Assembly: GCF_003014755.1 (NCBI RefSeq)
Contig: NZ_PYAW01000002.1
Span: forward strand, 186,001 to 250,000
From: Chitinophaga niastensis
GTDB lineage: Bacteria; Bacteroidota; Bacteroidia; Chitinophagales; Chitinophagaceae
Length of the DNA stretch: 64,000 nucleotides
Reading direction: 5' to 3'
The position numbers and the translations under genes are program-made. Below are positions 38,172 to 47,139 of this stretch, piece after piece. Position 1 is the first letter of the stretch; the number at the start of each line of letters is the position of its first letter. The notes under the pieces were generated by a model that did no database searches, was not told the DNA's origin, and worked only from the letters and a program-made list of their open reading frames with translations.

Positions 38172-39470
38172 TTATCTATCTACCGGAAATGATTTATTAA
38201 TAAAAAATAATCCATCAAACATATCCGGCCATACGGTTTTAGTATCTATGTAATCAAGCGGTGTTCCCTGTTGTGGTAACATTAACCAGCGGGGTGCAGG
38301 TCTGTAGTTAATAAAGGCATAATTAAAGCCGGTACTGGATAGCAGGCCTTCTACACTTATATCTGATCTGGGAAGTACAGGAAGGATTTTACTGTTTGTA
38401 TAATCCATATAATTGCCGGTTGCCCCTGAAAAGCCAATAGCATAGGCCGCTTTGCCGAAATGCTGACTAATAGTGGCGCCCATTGGTACTAAAGTAGAAA
38501 AGAAATACATGGGATCATTGGTAACAGTTCTCAGGTTGCTGGTGTTTTTGGCGATATGTATATTATGTGCCCAAACAATTATTTTTTTACCCGGGTATGC
38601 TTTCTCCGCCAGCCATATCAGGTTCTGCGCCATTTGCAGGTCCCGCACACTTACCTCATTGCCACTAACCATTTCCCAGTACCTTTTTGTTTGCGATTCA
38701 ATACTGCATACTACCTGGTACCAGAATCCCGGCGAATTGGTTAATTGTTTATCGGCTATCTTATCATTTGATGTGAGTACTTTTTTGAGGGTATCCAGCT
38801 TATTGAAAAAGATTTTCTTTTCGTCCCCACCGGGCCGGTATGTACGGGAAGCAAAGGAAGCGAGAGATAATTTCTTAAAGAGTTCCCAGTTTTGATCAAG
38901 TATAGCCGGGTTTCTTTCTCTGAAAAATTTTTCGAAATCAGGAAACATATCATTGATAGCTTTAACGCCGGAGTGTTGGCTTTCGAAACCTGCTACTATC
39001 AAAGGATCTGGCTGATTTACTTTCGATTGGATGTAGTCAAACAAAGGATACATCTGTTTGCTGGTAGCATACATGTAAAATAAACTGCCAATTACTTCTT
39101 TGGAAAACTCCCCACCGTTCTTTGTATTTTCCCATATACGGGCGCAGTCATACAACCCGCTTTCAAAGGCGAGTACTTCAAAGCCCATTTCCTGGTGTAG
39201 AAATTTTATCAATCTTGTTTTAGCCTGAAAGGTGGAGCCTTCGCCATGTGTCTGTTCTCCCAACAAAACAATGCGGGCATTGCCGATGGCGTTTTTGATG
39301 GCTTTCAGGTCTGTAAATGTAGTATCAGCCGTATCAATCGATCCTATTTGTGAAATGTCTTCTTTTAGAAAAGCCTGGCTATAGCACTGTGTCGCTGTGA
39401 ATATGATCCCTGAGAGTAGTATGATTTTCCCAATCAGGAGATACCTTCGGGTGATAGTAACTGGTGACAT
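38172..39470 (-). CDS. Erythromycin-esterase-like protein
   Basis: 432 residues with an N-terminal hydrophobic segment (about 12-32) that may be a signal peptide. The family motifs are IVLLGEQTHGEGSTFQAKTR (with the conserved Glu and His), EVLAFESGLYD and VWAHNIHIAKN. The erythromycin-esterase family includes macrolide esterases but most members are of unknown substrate. A drug-resistance role should not be assumed. It stands alone, facing a terminator at its 3' end. Confidence 0.85.
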   Translation of the reverse strand: MSPVTITRRYLLIGKIILLSGIIFTATQCYSQAFLKEDISQIGSIDTADTTFTDLKAIKNAIGNARIVLLGEQTHGEGSTFQAKTRLIKFLHQEMGFEVLAFESGLYDCARIWENTKNGGEFSKEVIGSLFYMYATSKQMYPLFDYIQSKVNQPDPLIVAGFESQHSGVKAINDMFPDFEKFFRERNPAILDQNWELFKKLSLASFASRTYRPGGDEKKIFFNKLDTLKKVLTSNDKIADKQLTNSPGFWYQVVCSIESQTKRYWEMVSGNEVSVRDLQMAQNLIWLAEKAYPGKKIIVWAHNIHIAKNTSNLRTVTNDPMYFFSTLVPMGATISQHFGKAAYAIGFSGATGNYMDYTNSKILPVLPRSDISVEGLLSSTGFNYAFINYRPAPRWLMLPQQGTPLDYIDTKTVWPDMFDGLFFINKSFPVDR

Positions 39471-39608
39471 AGGATGATATTTAGGTTTTCATTATAATAA
39501 GTAGACTGTAAACGTAAGATATTAGCCATATATTTTTATACTTTGTAAGTTTTTTTACAAACTGGACAACGACATCATTTTATTTGTCCCATTAAACCAT
39601 TCATTATC

Positions 39609-39822
39609 ATGAATTTACGATTGTTGTCGATTATTGGCATTATTGCTATTCTTATCATGCCTTGTGATGGTGTGAAGAAAACGCCGGCAGCTGGTATAGC
39701 GCTCACAGGCACGTGGCGCTTAGTGGTTACAGCATGATACATTGATTCAACGTGGAATAGAAAAAATTGATAGCTTAAATTTCAATCATGAAATTGTAGA
39801 GGCATATATTAAAGTACGCTGA
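39609..39822 (+). pseudogene. Frameshifted small lipoprotein remnant (lipocalin-like start)
   Basis: The ATG at 39609 encodes 42 residues: a hydrophobic stretch, a lipobox-like cysteine (ILIMPC) and LTGTWRLV, a motif seen at the start of small lipocalin-like lipoproteins. It then stops at TGA 39735. From 39733 the +1 frame continues for 29 codons (HDTLIQRGIEKID, then NFNHEIVEAYIKVR) to a TGA at 39820. The two halves together look like a single gene broken by a one-base change, with the tail much shorter than a full lipocalin domain. It could also be a real 42-residue peptide. Confidence 0.4.
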
Positions 39823-39831
39823 GAATATCCA

Positions 39832-39879
39832 GCAAATAAAAAAGGTTGCCAACTTCAGTTAGCAACCTTTTTTATTTGC
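39832..39879. terminator. Bidirectional terminator, perfect 18-bp stem
   Basis: GCAAATAAAAAAGGTTGC and its exact complement enclose a 12-base loop. It ends the Ter operon (minus) and the remnant gene (plus). Confidence 0.92.
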
Positions 39880-39888
39880 AGCAACATT

Positions 39889-40677
39889 TTAATTACTTTC
39901 TGCAGATGTATTATTTTTTTTAGGATAATTTAAAAGTATAGAGGTAAGGATGGGAATAAAGAATATAGAAACCGTTAATATTGACATAGTGATATCTGCT
40001 GTATGACTGCCAAGGAACAGGCTTAGCGGCGTTCCCGGGAAAAAGTGTTCATACAACGACAACAGCAACTTAATACCTAAAATGCCAATTACTATAAAGG
40101 CGGCAGTTTCCAGGAAACTATATTTCTCCATCAGTTTCACAAACCATTGCGCAATAAAACGCATCGCCAGGATACCAATGAATACACCTGTGCAAACCAA
40201 TATGATGTTAGGTGTAAACGCCACTGCTGCAAATACGTTATCGATGGAAAATGCCATATCCATTAATTCCACCAGTGCTACTGTAGCCCAAAAAGTACCT
40301 ATATAACCCACAGTTGTGCGATAGAGCCAGTTGTTGTTTTTATCAACTGTTTCCTCTTCTTCTTCACCTGCAGCTGCCTTTTTACTTTTCCACCAGTCCC
40401 ATACCAGGTATATAAGATATAGGCCACCAATAGGTTTTAGCCACCAGATTTTAATTAAGAAAGCAGCAAATATCATAGCAAGCCCCCTGAAAATATAGGC
40501 GCCAAAGATACCATAGCGCAGTGCTTTTTTCCTTAGCCTGGGCTCCAGGTCCATTACCATAGTGGCCAGCACGGCTGCATTGTCTACCGAAAGTAAACTT
40601 TCAATAATAATAAGATTACCGACTATCGCGAGTGATGGTATAGGGTGGTCGATAATTTGTTTTAGAAGATCATACAT
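39889..40677 (-). CDS. terC: TerC-family membrane protein
   Basis: 262 residues with seven or so hydrophobic helices. The two family motifs are present: IESLLSVDNAAVLATMV (about 25-41) and LMDMAFSIDNVFAAVAF (about 138-154). The acidic residues in each helix may bind or move metal ions. TerC proteins are linked to tellurite resistance and, in other bacteria, to manganese export. It is the last gene of the Ter operon, 62 bp after an unrecognised gene. Confidence 0.92.
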   Translation of the reverse strand: MYDLLKQIIDHPIPSLAIVGNLIIIESLLSVDNAAVLATMVMDLEPRLRKKALRYGIFGAYIFRGLAMIFAAFLIKIWWLKPIGGLYLIYLVWDWWKSKKAAAGEEEEETVDKNNNWLYRTTVGYIGTFWATVALVELMDMAFSIDNVFAAVAFTPNIILVCTGVFIGILAMRFIAQWFVKLMEKYSFLETAAFIVIGILGIKLLLSLYEHFFPGTPLSLFLGSHTADITMSILTVSIFFIPILTSILLNYPKKNNTSAESN

Positions 40678-40739
40678 CGTAAAATAGTTTTTGATGGAGC
40701 TTTTGTCTCATCAATAAATAAGCTATCAAATCAAATGAG

Positions 40740-41705
40740 TTAGAAAGTATCTGTGTTGAGCATCGTTTTTAAGATATTGGCCTGTACATCAAAACTGCTG
40801 ATGTTGTGAAGGAAATTTACATCAGACAATTTTTCATAGTATTCGACCAACAATTTTTTCACTGTGTCGGGCATAGCTGTTTTAGTGGCACCAATACTGC
40901 CTTCAAGCAGATCATTTTTATGTTGCAGTTCTTGTGTGAGCTTTGCTTTTTTTGAAAGTGTATTGGTCCAGTCAATGTTCGTGATGGCAGACAGATCGCA
41001 GAATAGAAATAAATTCCGGGATGGGTAAAACAGGAAATACTTATCACTATCTATCAACTTATACACTTCAAGAACCACACTCCCGGCTTTCAGTCCACAG
41101 AAAAATTCACTTCTGAAATCGGTCTTACACAATAAACCTAACAACTTCCGTTGAATAATTGCATTGGTATTTTTATATACATCACCAGGGTTGTATTGTA
41201 TAAGATCGTTTAGTAATTCAGGAGAAATATCATAAAAAAAATCCTGCGAAAAATGGGTACTAAACGCATTGATGTTTTTAGAAAAAGGATATTCATCTGA
41301 ATCATCCGAGAGTGTCTGATATAGTTTTCTTAGCGATAAATTAATTTTAAGTGCTTGTCGCTGTTTATCTAAATTGAAATTTTTCTCAGAAAAAATGGAG
41401 TCATTTATCTTCTCAATTAAATCATTGTTCAGTTGTATTTCATCAAATAAAAGACTCACATTTTTCTCATTGCTGCTTTTTATCTTTTTTAGAAGTTCAA
41501 TGGCAGTAGCAGTGAATTGAAGGTGGAATAACTCCAGTTTATTAATATCTAACTCCGGATTGGTTTCAAATAATTTATGAATTACCTGGCTACGTAAATA
41601 TATCTTGTATATAATCTCCTCTTCAAAAAAAGCAGACAGCAACTGTAATTTGCTGATTGTTTTATTTGAATCACTTAATATGCTGCTCGCCAGATGATCA
41701 TCCAT
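40740..41705 (-). CDS. Unrecognised protein of the Ter operon
   Basis: 321 residues, predicted soluble, largely helical in the first half (LQLLSAFFEEEIIYKIYLRS, KLELFHLQFTATAIELLKKI), with a possible mixed segment at about 200-250 (VVLEVYKLIDSDKYFLFYPS, LFLFCDLSAI). There is no signal peptide or membrane helix and I do not recognise a family. It lies 13 bp after telA and 62 bp before terC, on the same strand, so it is almost certainly co-expressed with them. The helical N-half could be a partner of the helical TelA protein, but that is only inference. Confidence 0.75.
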   Translation of the reverse strand: MDDHLASSILSDSNKTISKLQLLSAFFEEEIIYKIYLRSQVIHKLFETNPELDINKLELFHLQFTATAIELLKKIKSSNEKNVSLLFDEIQLNNDLIEKINDSIFSEKNFNLDKQRQALKINLSLRKLYQTLSDDSDEYPFSKNINAFSTHFSQDFFYDISPELLNDLIQYNPGDVYKNTNAIIQRKLLGLLCKTDFRSEFFCGLKAGSVVLEVYKLIDSDKYFLFYPSRNLFLFCDLSAITNIDWTNTLSKKAKLTQELQHKNDLLEGSIGATKTAMPDTVKKLLVEYYEKLSDVNFLHNISSFDVQANILKTMLNTDTF

Positions 41706-41718
41706 TATTCAAATTCAA

Positions 41719-42816
41719 TTAAACGTTAGTTACGTTTTTCCTTAATTCAGTTTCCAGGTTTTGTAACTCACCATCCAGTACTTTTCTGTTTTCTGCTCCC
41801 TGGTCGTGAATTTTCTTCACTTCCGTCAATGTTTCTATCAGCGATTGGGTAGTTCTTTTCAGTGTGTCGATAGATACAACTGTTTTTTCGTTTTCTTTTG
41901 CTACATCAATGCTGTTTTGTTTTAGCATGTCTGCATTTTTCTGCAAAATAGTATTGGTTGTATCGGATATCTTTTTCTGTACTTCCACGTTGGCCTTCTG
42001 CCGCTGTAATGCAACAGCAATGGTCAGCTGGTTTTTCCAGACAGGAATGGTAGTGGAAATAATAGACTGTGCTTTTTCTGCAATGGAGGTGTTGTTGTTT
42101 TGTACCAGTCTTATCTGTGCTAAAGATTGCATCATGATGAAACGTACAATCTTCATGTCTGCCAGGCGCTTATCCAGTCTGCTTACGAAATCTCTCAGAT
42201 CAGCAATTTCATAATCATTGTAGTTGGCAGCATTTGCTTCCATTTCTGCCAGCTGCTGTGTGAGCTCGTTATATTTTATTTTGCCGGAGATAATGAGTTC
42301 TTCCATTTGTTTGATATAGTTCACATTGCTATCAAACATGGTTTGTAAAGAGCTGTTATCCTTGATGGAGTTTATTCTTCCGGCTTTGATCTTATTGGTT
42401 ATTTTATCGATGTTACCAACCACGGTATCGTACTTCTGGAAAAGCTTTTGTGTATCTACTACGATCTTTTTCAGGAAAGGTACTTTCGATAAAAATGATT
42501 TAAAGCCGCTCTGGTTAAGTTCATCTACATCAATGTAGTTCAGCTCAGAGAGCAGATCATTGATCAAACCACCTACTTCGCCGGAATTAAATGTACGTAC
42601 AGAAGTGAGGAACTCATTACTGTACTTTTCCATTGAATTCTGAACGTCGGAGCCATAATTTAGAATGGAGTTAACATCGCTCTGCACGAGGCTTTTACTT
42701 ATTTCTCCATATTTTTTGGTCTCTTCAGGCGTTACTAATGCTAAATCAACATTTCCTTCTTTGTCTAACTTCACTGGGGAAGCATTGGGATCAGTAATAT
42801 TGGTATTTACTTCCAT
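41719..42816 (-). CDS. telA: TelA-family toxic anion resistance protein
   Basis: 365 residues, almost entirely helical and rich in Lys, Asn and Gln, the usual size and composition of TelA. Recognisable stretches are GLINDLLSELNYIDVDEL, PFLKKIVVDTQKLFQKYDTV, MEELIISGKIKYNELTQQLA and TTIPVWKNQLTIAVALQRQ. TelA is associated with resistance to tellurite and other stresses, and it often accompanies TerD-type proteins. It is cytoplasmic with no membrane segment. The operon context agrees: two terD genes upstream and terC downstream. Confidence 0.9.
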   Translation of the reverse strand: MEVNTNITDPNASPVKLDKEGNVDLALVTPEETKKYGEISKSLVQSDVNSILNYGSDVQNSMEKYSNEFLTSVRTFNSGEVGGLINDLLSELNYIDVDELNQSGFKSFLSKVPFLKKIVVDTQKLFQKYDTVVGNIDKITNKIKAGRINSIKDNSSLQTMFDSNVNYIKQMEELIISGKIKYNELTQQLAEMEANAANYNDYEIADLRDFVSRLDKRLADMKIVRFIMMQSLAQIRLVQNNNTSIAEKAQSIISTTIPVWKNQLTIAVALQRQKANVEVQKKISDTTNTILQKNADMLKQNSIDVAKENEKTVVSIDTLKRTTQSLIETLTEVKKIHDQGAENRKVLDGELQNLETELRKNVTNV

Positions 42817-42864
42817 AAGGTATTTAATTTAAAAAGGATGATTACTTCATTATGATTTAAAATA

Positions 42865-43479
42865 CTATAGATAGTGCTGTGTTACGGTGTTTACGGTATC
42901 CTGCAGTTTTTTATCTTTCGTAGGCTCGCCAATAGCATTAAATTTCCACTCACCGTTTTTCTTATAAAAAACACCCATTACCATAGATACATGTCCTGCA
43001 AAGCCCGCTCCGCTGGCGATATCATAAGTAGCAAATATTTCATTTACGCGTGAAGGGGTACCTTCATAAATGCGGATGGATGCAAAAGGAATAGTACCAA
43101 AATCGTGTCCTCTGAAACTGTTGAGAACGAATGCTACATGTGAAGTAGCAGGATTCAGCCTGGAAAGATCAAGTGTAATCACTTCATTGTCCAGTCCGTC
43201 ATCACCGCCCATATCACCGGTGAGGTCATCGCCGCTATGCTTTACTGCATTATCTTTGGAAGAGAGGTTGCCGAAATAAACAACTTCCAATACCTGTTTT
43301 TGTTCGTTATACAAAGCGCAGCTGGCATCCAGATCTACTGCTTCTTTTGTTTTGGACAAACCAAACAGTCCTTTCTTCTCAATTGCGCCCCAGTTGATAC
43401 CTACACAAATATTTTGAAGCTTGCTGCCGTTACTTTTTTCAAGATTGATACGTTGACCTTTTTGAAGATTGATAGCCAT
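42865..43479 (-). CDS. terD: TerD-family protein (first copy)
   Basis: 204 residues. It has the family landmarks: MAINLQKGQRINLEKSNG at the start, VDLDASCALYNE, the acidic metal-binding segment GDDLTGDMGGDDGLDNEVI and LSRLNPATSHVAFVLN. TerD domains bind calcium through these acidic residues and act as cytoplasmic stress proteins. It lies 29 bp after the second terD. The sequence is longer than and clearly different from its neighbour, so the two are old paralogues rather than a recent duplication. Confidence 0.93.
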   Translation of the reverse strand: MAINLQKGQRINLEKSNGSKLQNICVGINWGAIEKKGLFGLSKTKEAVDLDASCALYNEQKQVLEVVYFGNLSSKDNAVKHSGDDLTGDMGGDDGLDNEVITLDLSRLNPATSHVAFVLNSFRGHDFGTIPFASIRIYEGTPSRVNEIFATYDIASGAGFAGHVSMVMGVFYKKNGEWKFNAIGEPTKDKKLQDTVNTVTQHYL

Positions 43480-43508
43480 AGTAATAGTAAATATTTTAGG
43501 AATTAATT

Positions 43509-44063
43509 TTAGTTGTATTTGTTTAAATAGTCCTGTAAGCCGCCTTTCATACCTACGCCTACTGCTTCAAATTTCCATTCATCATTGCGTTTGTATATTC
43601 TTCCAAACTCAACGGCTGTTTCAATGGAAAAATCTTCTTCCAGCTCATATTTAAGGATTACTTCATTGTTAGCGGAATCAAAGATCCGCACATATGAATT
43701 TCTTACCTGGCCAAAATTTTGTCTCCGGCTCTCTGCTTCGTGGATAGTAACTACTACACATAATTCTGTAGCATTGGCATCTATTTTGGAAAGATCTATT
43801 TTAATCTGCTCATCATCACCTGCACCATCACCGGTAAGGTTGTCGCCGGTATGTTCTACGCCACCACCTGGTGATACGAGGTTATTGTAAAAAACAAAAT
43901 GCTGGTCAGATAATACTTTTTTATTTTCTCCTAAAATAAAGATCGAAGCATCCAGGTCGAAACTAGTACCTGTTGAAGAAGCATTAGCGTCCCAACCCAA
44001 ACCAATTGTGAATTTAGGAGCATTAATCGCCTGCCGCTGCCCCTTTTGCAAATTAATCGCCAT
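43509..44063 (-). CDS. terD: TerD-family protein (second copy)
   Basis: 184 residues, close to the classic TerD length. It contains FTIGLGWDANASS, FDLDASIFILGENKKV, the acidic calcium-binding run GDNLTGDGAGDDEQIKIDLS, and ELCVVVTIHEAESRRQNFGQV, which is the TerD/TerE-type signature. Its start overlaps the PRTase-like gene by 11 bp, so translation is coupled. It probably acts with the neighbouring TerD protein in the same complex or stress response. Confidence 0.95.
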   Translation of the reverse strand: MAINLQKGQRQAINAPKFTIGLGWDANASSTGTSFDLDASIFILGENKKVLSDQHFVFYNNLVSPGGGVEHTGDNLTGDGAGDDEQIKIDLSKIDANATELCVVVTIHEAESRRQNFGQVRNSYVRIFDSANNEVILKYELEEDFSIETAVEFGRIYKRNDEWKFEAVGVGMKGGLQDYLNKYN

Positions 44064-44898
44064 GTTGTATGCTTTTATGTTTTTTGTTAAATAAGTAATT
44101 ATTGATAAAATTCAGGCTGGGCTGATAGGCTTCAATGGTATGATAGCCGTTGCCCAGTGCCATGTTGTATAAAAGATGAATAAAGTTACTCGTTTGATTT
44201 TGCAGAAAGATACAAAAGGTGTCAAAGTCGTAGCTAAGTATATATTTTACGATACGGGTATTGATGAAGAATTGTTCGTCCCGGATAATTTCCTCCAGGT
44301 GAAAAATGGACTTTACGTAATGATAATTTAAGTGATTTTCGATATTAGGATGGATATTTTTATTAATCAGTTCGGCAAAGTAGAGCATATAAATATCATT
44401 GGAGAGGTTGTAAGTCTCTACCATTTTCATGATCATCCGCTCATGACTGCCGGTTATTTTGATATCATCTAAAAAGAGGATCTTTTTTCCGTGCAGAAAT
44501 TCTTTATCAATATGGAAGGTATCGTTACCGATCAGGTTCATTCTTGCTGCTGCGTCCAGTTCTCCGTAATCTTCCTTGTAGGTAATGGTACGATGTACTT
44601 TTGTTTCCTGTACCACCGGAAAACCATTTTCTGCCAGCCATCTGTTGAGGCGGAATACAAAATAGTTTTTCATGGCAAAAGTTGCCGTGGGTATAAATGA
44701 GTACGGACTTGATACCACAACAATTTGTTGCTGTATCGGGTTTTCCGTTAAATGCTGTTGAATAAAACCTTCGGCTAAACTGATACCAAATGTTTTGGCT
44801 ACAACTTCATCTCCAAATTTAAAACGGCTATAATCATCCGGGGAAAATCCGAAATGAGTAGCGTTATTTATTTTATGTAATGAGTAGGTAATGGTCAT
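44053..44898 (-). CDS. Phosphoribosyltransferase-like protein of the Ter operon
   Basis: 281 residues. IVVVSSPYSFIPTATFAMKNYF and the PRPP-binding-loop-like motif KILFLDDIKITGSHERM (about 145-161) indicate a type I phosphoribosyltransferase fold. Proteins of this kind recur in Ter operons together with HAD phosphatases, where synthesis or salvage of a nucleotide-like compound has been proposed. The substrate is unknown. The ATG overlaps the HAD stop by 1 bp (TGATG) and the 3' end overlaps terD by 11 bp. Confidence 0.82.
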   Translation of the reverse strand: MTITYSLHKINNATHFGFSPDDYSRFKFGDEVVAKTFGISLAEGFIQQHLTENPIQQQIVVVSSPYSFIPTATFAMKNYFVFRLNRWLAENGFPVVQETKVHRTITYKEDYGELDAAARMNLIGNDTFHIDKEFLHGKKILFLDDIKITGSHERMIMKMVETYNLSNDIYMLYFAELINKNIHPNIENHLNYHYVKSIFHLEEIIRDEQFFINTRIVKYILSYDFDTFCIFLQNQTSNFIHLLYNMALGNGYHTIEAYQPSLNFINNYLFNKKHKSIQHGD

Positions 44899-45596
44899 CA
44901 GTTCAGTAAACTTAAAATGCTCTGGTTATTGGAATTGATCAATAAAGTATTGATGCCGATCATTTTTGCGCCTTCAATATCTGCTTTTATATTATCTCCA
45001 ATATGTATAATTTCTGTTAAATTAATTTTTTCATCATTTCTGCTGGCGGTAATGTTATCTAACATGAGCCTGAACAGCCTTTCATTGGGTTTGGACATAC
45101 CCGTTTCATCCGAGTACAGCTGAAAATCAAAGAAACGGTTTAATCCCAGCTTTTCCAATACTACCCTTAATGTGCGGCCTTTTATAAAGGCGGTATTGCT
45201 CAACAAACTAATCGTACTGCCGGATGATTGTTTTATTTTGCTGAGCACATCCACTGTTCCGGCATCGTATATTACGGGCAAATGCTTGAATACAAGCGCT
45301 TCCATGTCCTGATACAATTTTTCCAGGTCAATGTCCCGGAAGGAATGGTGATCATCATTAATGGCGCTGATCACCATTAAATACATTTCTTCTGCGTCAA
45401 TATTATTCCCTGTTTTTTCATTAATAGCATTGCACATAACATCCACCTGACGGAATATGAGCGCTATCGCTTCTATTGATTTATGGTGTTGATTAAAATG
45501 ATCGAAAAAAAATTTTGTCCTTTCCTGCTTAAAAGAAGGATTTGATTTTATGAGTGTGAGCCATAAGTCAAATGAATAGTGCTTATAAGTGTTCAT
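44898..45596 (-). CDS. HAD-superfamily hydrolase of the Ter operon
   Basis: 232 residues. HAD motifs are FDLWLTLI (motif I; Asp10 present but the second Asp is replaced by Trp, as DLW), SLLSNTAF (motif II), the lysine region GMSKPNERLF (motif III) and IHIGDNIKADIEGAKMIG (motif IV). A cap domain lies between motifs I and II. It should be a phosphatase, perhaps of a nucleotide or sugar phosphate made with the PRTase-like partner. The missing second aspartate of motif I could reduce phosphatase activity, although DLW variants occur in related HADs. It is the first gene of the operon. Confidence 0.85.
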   Translation of the reverse strand: MNTYKHYSFDLWLTLIKSNPSFKQERTKFFFDHFNQHHKSIEAIALIFRQVDVMCNAINEKTGNNIDAEEMYLMVISAINDDHHSFRDIDLEKLYQDMEALVFKHLPVIYDAGTVDVLSKIKQSSGSTISLLSNTAFIKGRTLRVVLEKLGLNRFFDFQLYSDETGMSKPNERLFRLMLDNITASRNDEKINLTEIIHIGDNIKADIEGAKMIGINTLLINSNNQSILSLLN

Positions 45597-45851
45597 GTGG
45601 TAATTCTCCGCTTGTCGATCTATAATTGCTTATTATCCTGCATAGTGTATCGATTGGTATTCCTTAAAAATGATCTGCTTTGGCCCATCACCGGGGATTT
45701 CCAAACAACGATCGCACTAAATTGAGTGGGCATAATAACAAATTTCAGGCCTGTTTAAATGTTAAATGTTATCGCTGTGTTTAAAAATAACGAGTTTTTG
45801 GGTCACATCAAAAGTTTAGGTGTAACAATCCGGACGGGCAATTTACAAAAG
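45597..45851. other. Region upstream of the Ter operon
   Basis: This gap should carry the operon's promoter. I see no clear TTTG/TAnnTTTG match, no palindrome and no gene, so an alternative sigma factor or a weak promoter is possible. Confidence 0.35.
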
Positions 45852-45885
45852 ATAAAGGTTACCAGCGAAAGCAGGTAACCTTTAT
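45852..45885. terminator. Hairpin terminator after the epoxide-hydrolase-like gene
   Basis: ATAAAGGTTACC and its exact complement GGTAACCTTTAT enclose a 10-base loop with a GCGAAAGC element, a stable GNRA-type tetraloop. Confidence 0.8.
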
Positions 45886-45917
45886 ATATATTAATTAATA
45901 TAATTAGTGTATTGTTG

Positions 45918-47045
45918 TCAGGCCTTTTCCCAGAAAAAAGTACGTATATCATTGGCCCACAGTGCTGGTTCTTCCATTGCCGCAAAACGTCCGCCCTTAG
46001 GCATTTTGGTAAACTGTTGCACATTTACTTTACGTTCTGCCCATTCTATCGGGAAATCTGCATCACCAGGGAAAACAGCTACCCCTGTAGGCACTTCTAC
46101 ACGTTTCTCCGGCTGTGGGCCACCATGCGAATAGGCTGCCCGCGCATCTTCCAGGTATGTTCTGATAGAAGTATTGATCGTTTGGGAAACCCAGTAGATC
46201 ATGATATAGGTAAGTAATTCATCTTTTGAGAAGCTGTTTTCAATATTCCCTTTGTTATCGCTCCACGCATTGAACTTTTCAAGTAACCAGGAGGCCAGCC
46301 CTACAGGGGAATCATTTAATCCATAACCCAGTGTTTGCGGTTTGGTGGACTGGATCATGTTAAAAGCACCTTCTGTGAAAAACCAGCGTTGGATGGCTTG
46401 TCCAAATTCCTGCTCTGCCGGCGACATTTTAGACCAGTCTTCCATGCCATTAGGGTAGCCAACATCTGTAAGATGGATAGCCTTTACGGTATCAGGATAT
46501 TGTAATGCCAGCGTTTTGGTGGTGAAAGACGCACCTGCAGCAAAGAACGTTTTATAACCAAGTACAACTGTCATCAGCTTTGCCCATAGCTCCGCAGTTT
46601 TAACGGATGAAACGGCCACCTGGCCGGAGAAACCAAAGCCAGGAATAGAAGGAATAATTACATCAAAAGATTGATTGGCATCTCCGCCATGACTGGCAGG
46701 ATCTGTCAGCATAGGAATAACTTTATAAAAACGATAAAAGCTATCGGGCCATTCATGCGTGAGGATAAGCGGTTTGGCATTGGCGCCTTTGCCTTTAACA
46801 TAAATAAAATGAATGGTGATACCGTCAATATCTGCTTTAAATTGGGGAAAACTATTCAGCATTTCTTCCTGTTTGCGCCAGTCGTATTTATTTTGCCAAT
46901 AATCCACCAGCTCCCTTAAATAGGTTGGATTGGTACCATAGTTCCAACCGGCATTTTCGGGTTCATCTGTCCAGCGGGTCAGTGTCAGCCTTGTTTTCAG
47001 ATCATTTAATACATCCTGGGCGATTTCAATTTTAAACGGTTTCAT
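45918..47045 (-). CDS. Epoxide-hydrolase-fold protein with altered catalytic residues
   Basis: 375 residues. The N-terminal EHN region (LNDLKTRLTLTRWTDEPENAGWNYG) and the alpha/beta-hydrolase core match epoxide hydrolases. However, the nucleophile elbow, normally GGDWGS, reads AGASFT, so the nucleophilic Asp is Ala, and the catalytic His of GGHFAA is Arg (GGRFAAMEEP, codon CGT). The oxyanion motif HGWPGS is HEWPDS. A Ser in GASFTT could serve as a nucleophile, but no His follows in the usual place. It may be inactive, or have a different activity. It lies 94 bp after the RND gene on the same strand. Confidence 0.8.
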   Translation of the reverse strand: MKPFKIEIAQDVLNDLKTRLTLTRWTDEPENAGWNYGTNPTYLRELVDYWQNKYDWRKQEEMLNSFPQFKADIDGITIHFIYVKGKGANAKPLILTHEWPDSFYRFYKVIPMLTDPASHGGDANQSFDVIIPSIPGFGFSGQVAVSSVKTAELWAKLMTVVLGYKTFFAAGASFTTKTLALQYPDTVKAIHLTDVGYPNGMEDWSKMSPAEQEFGQAIQRWFFTEGAFNMIQSTKPQTLGYGLNDSPVGLASWLLEKFNAWSDNKGNIENSFSKDELLTYIMIYWVSQTINTSIRTYLEDARAAYSHGGPQPEKRVEVPTGVAVFPGDADFPIEWAERKVNVQQFTKMPKGGRFAAMEEPALWANDIRTFFWEKA

Positions 47046-47139
47046 ATGCTGTTTGGATTTAGTGGTGGATTGTTTTCTTATTTAAAACAAAGCTAGATAC
47101 GGTAGGTGACAACAGTGTGTCAGTTGGGAAATGGTTTTT

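Noticed and set aside
38172..39470. Erythromycin-esterase-like gene read as antibiotic resistance
   Set aside because: Family membership alone does not show macrolide activity, and most members have unknown substrates.
39889..45596. The Ter operon as part of a prophage or plasmid
   Set aside because: No integrase, transposase, att site or phage structural gene is present near it.
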